Below, piece after piece: positions 14,876-15,798 of a DNA stretch of 15,798 bases. Origin of the DNA: Elusimicrobia bacterium RIFCSPHIGHO2_02_FULL_57_9. Its GTDB lineage: Bacteria > Elusimicrobiota > Elusimicrobia > UBA1565 > UBA9628. The stretch covers positions 4,941 to 20,738 of the forward strand of contig MGUO01000037.1 in assembly GCA_001800015.1 (NCBI GenBank), given 5' to 3'. Below the pieces are notes generated by a model, which was not told where the DNA came from, did no database searches, and saw nothing but the letters and a program-made list of their open reading frames with translations. Position numbers and translations under genes: made by a program. How positions within the stretch are numbered: position 1 is the first letter of the stretch; each line of letters begins with the position of its first letter.

Positions 14876-15379
14876 TTATATCGCGCACGCTCTAGATAGC
14901 TTGGCGTCGCGGGTGATTTCAAATTCCAGGGCCGCGATGATTTCGGCTGGAGCAGCGTCCTTTTCAGGGAAGAGCCGGTCGTAGCGTTGTTTCACGAAAG
15001 AAAGAAACGAGGCTACGCCGTCTTCACGGCATCCCATGAGAGCCGCAAAAGAGGCGGCGTACTCGCCCGAACCGGTTGACAACTCCCGCGAGAGGTTTCG
15101 GCGGTTGACGGCCAGGAATTGCTCGCGCTCAAGCCGCGCCAATCCCGGAACCGCCGTGCACCCCGAGGTTCCGGAAGTGATGCCGAAGGCCTGATTGAAG
15201 AAGAGCCCGTTGCTTGTCGCCGCGGTCGATTGGGCTCCCTTGGTGTTCTTGTTGTCCTTAAAGACTTGGCTTCCCCAACCGCAGCCGGCCATGTTTTGGC
15301 CGCCCCCGCTTCCGGCAAAAGCCGCCGGAGCCGCGAACAGAGCGACGCTGATAATCCCCAACAGAATGTGGTGTCGCAT
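14876..15379 (-). CDS. DUF3015-family secreted protein (first tandem copy)
   Basis: This 167-residue protein has a signal peptide (about 1-22, ending AFAG). The DUF3015 pattern follows: AGCGWGSQVFKDNKNTKG, AATSNGLFFNQAFGITSGTSGC, LSRELSTGSGEYAASFAALMGC, and a final RACAI. The four conserved Cys and the GSGEYA-SFA-LMGC block are shared with the next gene, so the two arose by duplication. AAGGAG lies about 10 bp before the ATG. It is first in the - strand cluster DUF3015-DUF3015-Lnb, with a -35-like TTGACA and a palindrome upstream. The function is unknown; a secreted or periplasmic role is inferred from the signal. Confidence 0.9.
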   Translation of the reverse strand: MRHHILLGIISVALFAAPAAFAGSGGGQNMAGCGWGSQVFKDNKNTKGAQSTAATSNGLFFNQAFGITSGTSGCTAVPGLARLEREQFLAVNRRNLSRELSTGSGEYAASFAALMGCREDGVASFLSFVKQRYDRLFPEKDAAPAEIIAALEFEITRDAKLSRACAI

Positions 15380-15444
15380 TTTTGTGAACTCTCCTTTGTT
15401 TTTAAGATAAGCTTCGCATGATTTTCCTATAGCTGTCGATCGTT

Positions 15445-15450
15445 TGTCAA
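15445..15450 (-). promoter_or_regulatory. Possible -35 element of the DUF3015 operon
   Basis: TTGACA on the - strand matches consensus exactly, 66 bp before the first DUF3015 ATG. The -10 is unclear: TATAGG follows at only 13 bp and TAGGAA at 15 bp, so sigma70 use with standard spacing is not established. Confidence 0.35.
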
Positions 15451-15453
15451 GTA

Positions 15454-15489
15454 GGACTTTCGGCCTAGACGAACCTAGGCCTTAAGACC
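15454..15489. repeat. 36-bp imperfect palindrome upstream of the DUF3015 operon
   Basis: The 15-bp arms at 15454-15468 and 15475-15489 pair at 12 of 15 positions around ACGAAC. The inner 7 bp (GGCCTAG / CTAGGCC) are perfect. It lies 3 bp beyond the TTGACA box, in a divergent gap, and has no T-run, so an operator or activator site fits better than a terminator. Confidence 0.6.
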
Positions 15490-15526
15490 CTGGTCCGCCA
15501 ATACCTTCGGGGGCATACTCCTTGCG

Positions 15527-15727
15527 ATGCGCTCCCGGTTCTCGTTGTCGGTGGAAGTGCCGGATTCAGGCATCGTTAATGTAGGGACCGCCGAAGACCC
15601 GGTGGCGGGGATGCTGGTCAATCTTAAATGGCGGACTCAGACGGCGGTTAAAGACGGCCAGGGCAAGACTATTTATTTCCTGCAGGGAGATGGGGTCTTG
15701 CGCGAGATCGCGGCGCCTATTTTTTAG
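15527..15727 (+). CDS. Small unrecognised ORF, possibly a remnant
   Basis: This 66-residue frame has no signal peptide or motif I recognise. It reads as a beta-rich segment (VNVGTAEDPVAGMLVNLKW and KTIYFLQGDGVLREI). The frame stays open upstream to 15479, so it may be the C-terminal remnant of a larger gene or have a different start. GGGGG at 15509-15513 is 13 bp from the ATG, too far for a good SD. The amino-acid make-up looks protein-like rather than random, and it ends with a stop overlapping the convergent gene by 11 bp. A spurious frame is possible. Confidence 0.45.
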   Translation: MRSRFSLSVEVPDSGIVNVGTAEDPVAGMLVNLKWRTQTAVKDGQGKTIYFLQGDGVLREIAAPIF

Positions 15728-15798
15728 CCTTTGGCGCGCTTTCCTGCGGGGAAGGCGGCGGGGCGGGCTTGAGCTTCCAGCCCGCCCACTTGCGGATC
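15717..15798 (-). CDS. C-terminal end of a gene entering from the right edge
   Basis: On the - strand a frame open from the window edge ends at TAG 15719-15717. It encodes 26 residues: IRKWAGWKLKP, then a Pro/Ala/Lys-rich tail that ends APKAKK. A disordered, basic, proline-rich C-terminus of this kind is common and gives no family. The Trp and Lys content and clean stop suggest a real coding end, but only 27 codons are visible. Confidence 0.45.
   Translation of the reverse strand, partial: IRKWAGWKLKPAPPPSPQESAPKAKK

Noticed and set aside
15454..15489. Palindrome as intrinsic terminator
   Set aside because: No T-run follows on either strand and it lies in a divergent gap, not after a gene end.

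Overview
The window is about 60% GC and gene-dense, with short intergenic gaps and frequent gene overlaps. It reads as chromosomal DNA of a Gram-negative (diderm) environmental bacterium: there is a tripartite RND efflux system, two lipoprotein-type signal peptides, a DUF4105/Lnb-type periplasmic protein whose C-terminus ends in Phe like an outer-membrane barrel, and two DUF3015 secreted proteins. This set fits Elusimicrobiota or the Bdellovibrionota/deltaproteobacterial lineages best, but I cannot place the organism from sequence alone. I see no rRNA, tRNA, CRISPR array or insertion sequence.

Region 1 (1-5784, + strand) is one tight operon for heavy-metal (Cu/Ag-type) efflux. It holds the end of a TolC/CusC outer-membrane channel, a CusB-type adaptor with three stacked metal-binding modules at its N-terminus, a CusA-type RND pump with the metal-relay methionines in place, a small secreted Cys/His protein, and a four-helix DUF2231 membrane protein. 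Region 2 (5781-7427) holds a thioredoxin-fold protein on the - strand and, divergently, an arginase/agmatinase-family enzyme with its own promoter. Region 3 (7420-8888, - strand) is an AbiE-type (type IV) toxin-antitoxin pair with the toxin gene first, plus a good sigma70 promoter and an inverted repeat just after the expected transcription start.

Region 4 (8924-10549) is a low-constraint patch. It has a secreted protein with a duplicated Trp-Cys...Cys module and a proline-rich 12-residue tandem repeat, a set of 11-bp-phased TTTAAC repeats in its upstream region, and a Kelch-like beta-propeller gene broken by several frameshifts. Region 5 (10556-12430) has a GGQ ribosome-rescue factor, an alpha/beta-hydrolase lipoprotein and an unknown lipoprotein. 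Region 6 (12427-15489, - strand) is a probable envelope operon: two tandem DUF3015 paralogues followed by the Lnb/DUF4105 protein, headed by a 36-bp imperfect palindrome. The right edge has a small unrecognised ORF and the C-terminal end of a further - strand gene.

A global oddity is that all five convergent gene junctions overlap (4, 8, 38, 4 and 11 bp), two of them sharing the same CTAG as both stop codons, so there is no room for intergenic terminators. The most system-like unit is the five-gene metal-efflux operon with its unusual adaptor and two poorly characterised accessory proteins. The inverted-order AbiE locus comes next.
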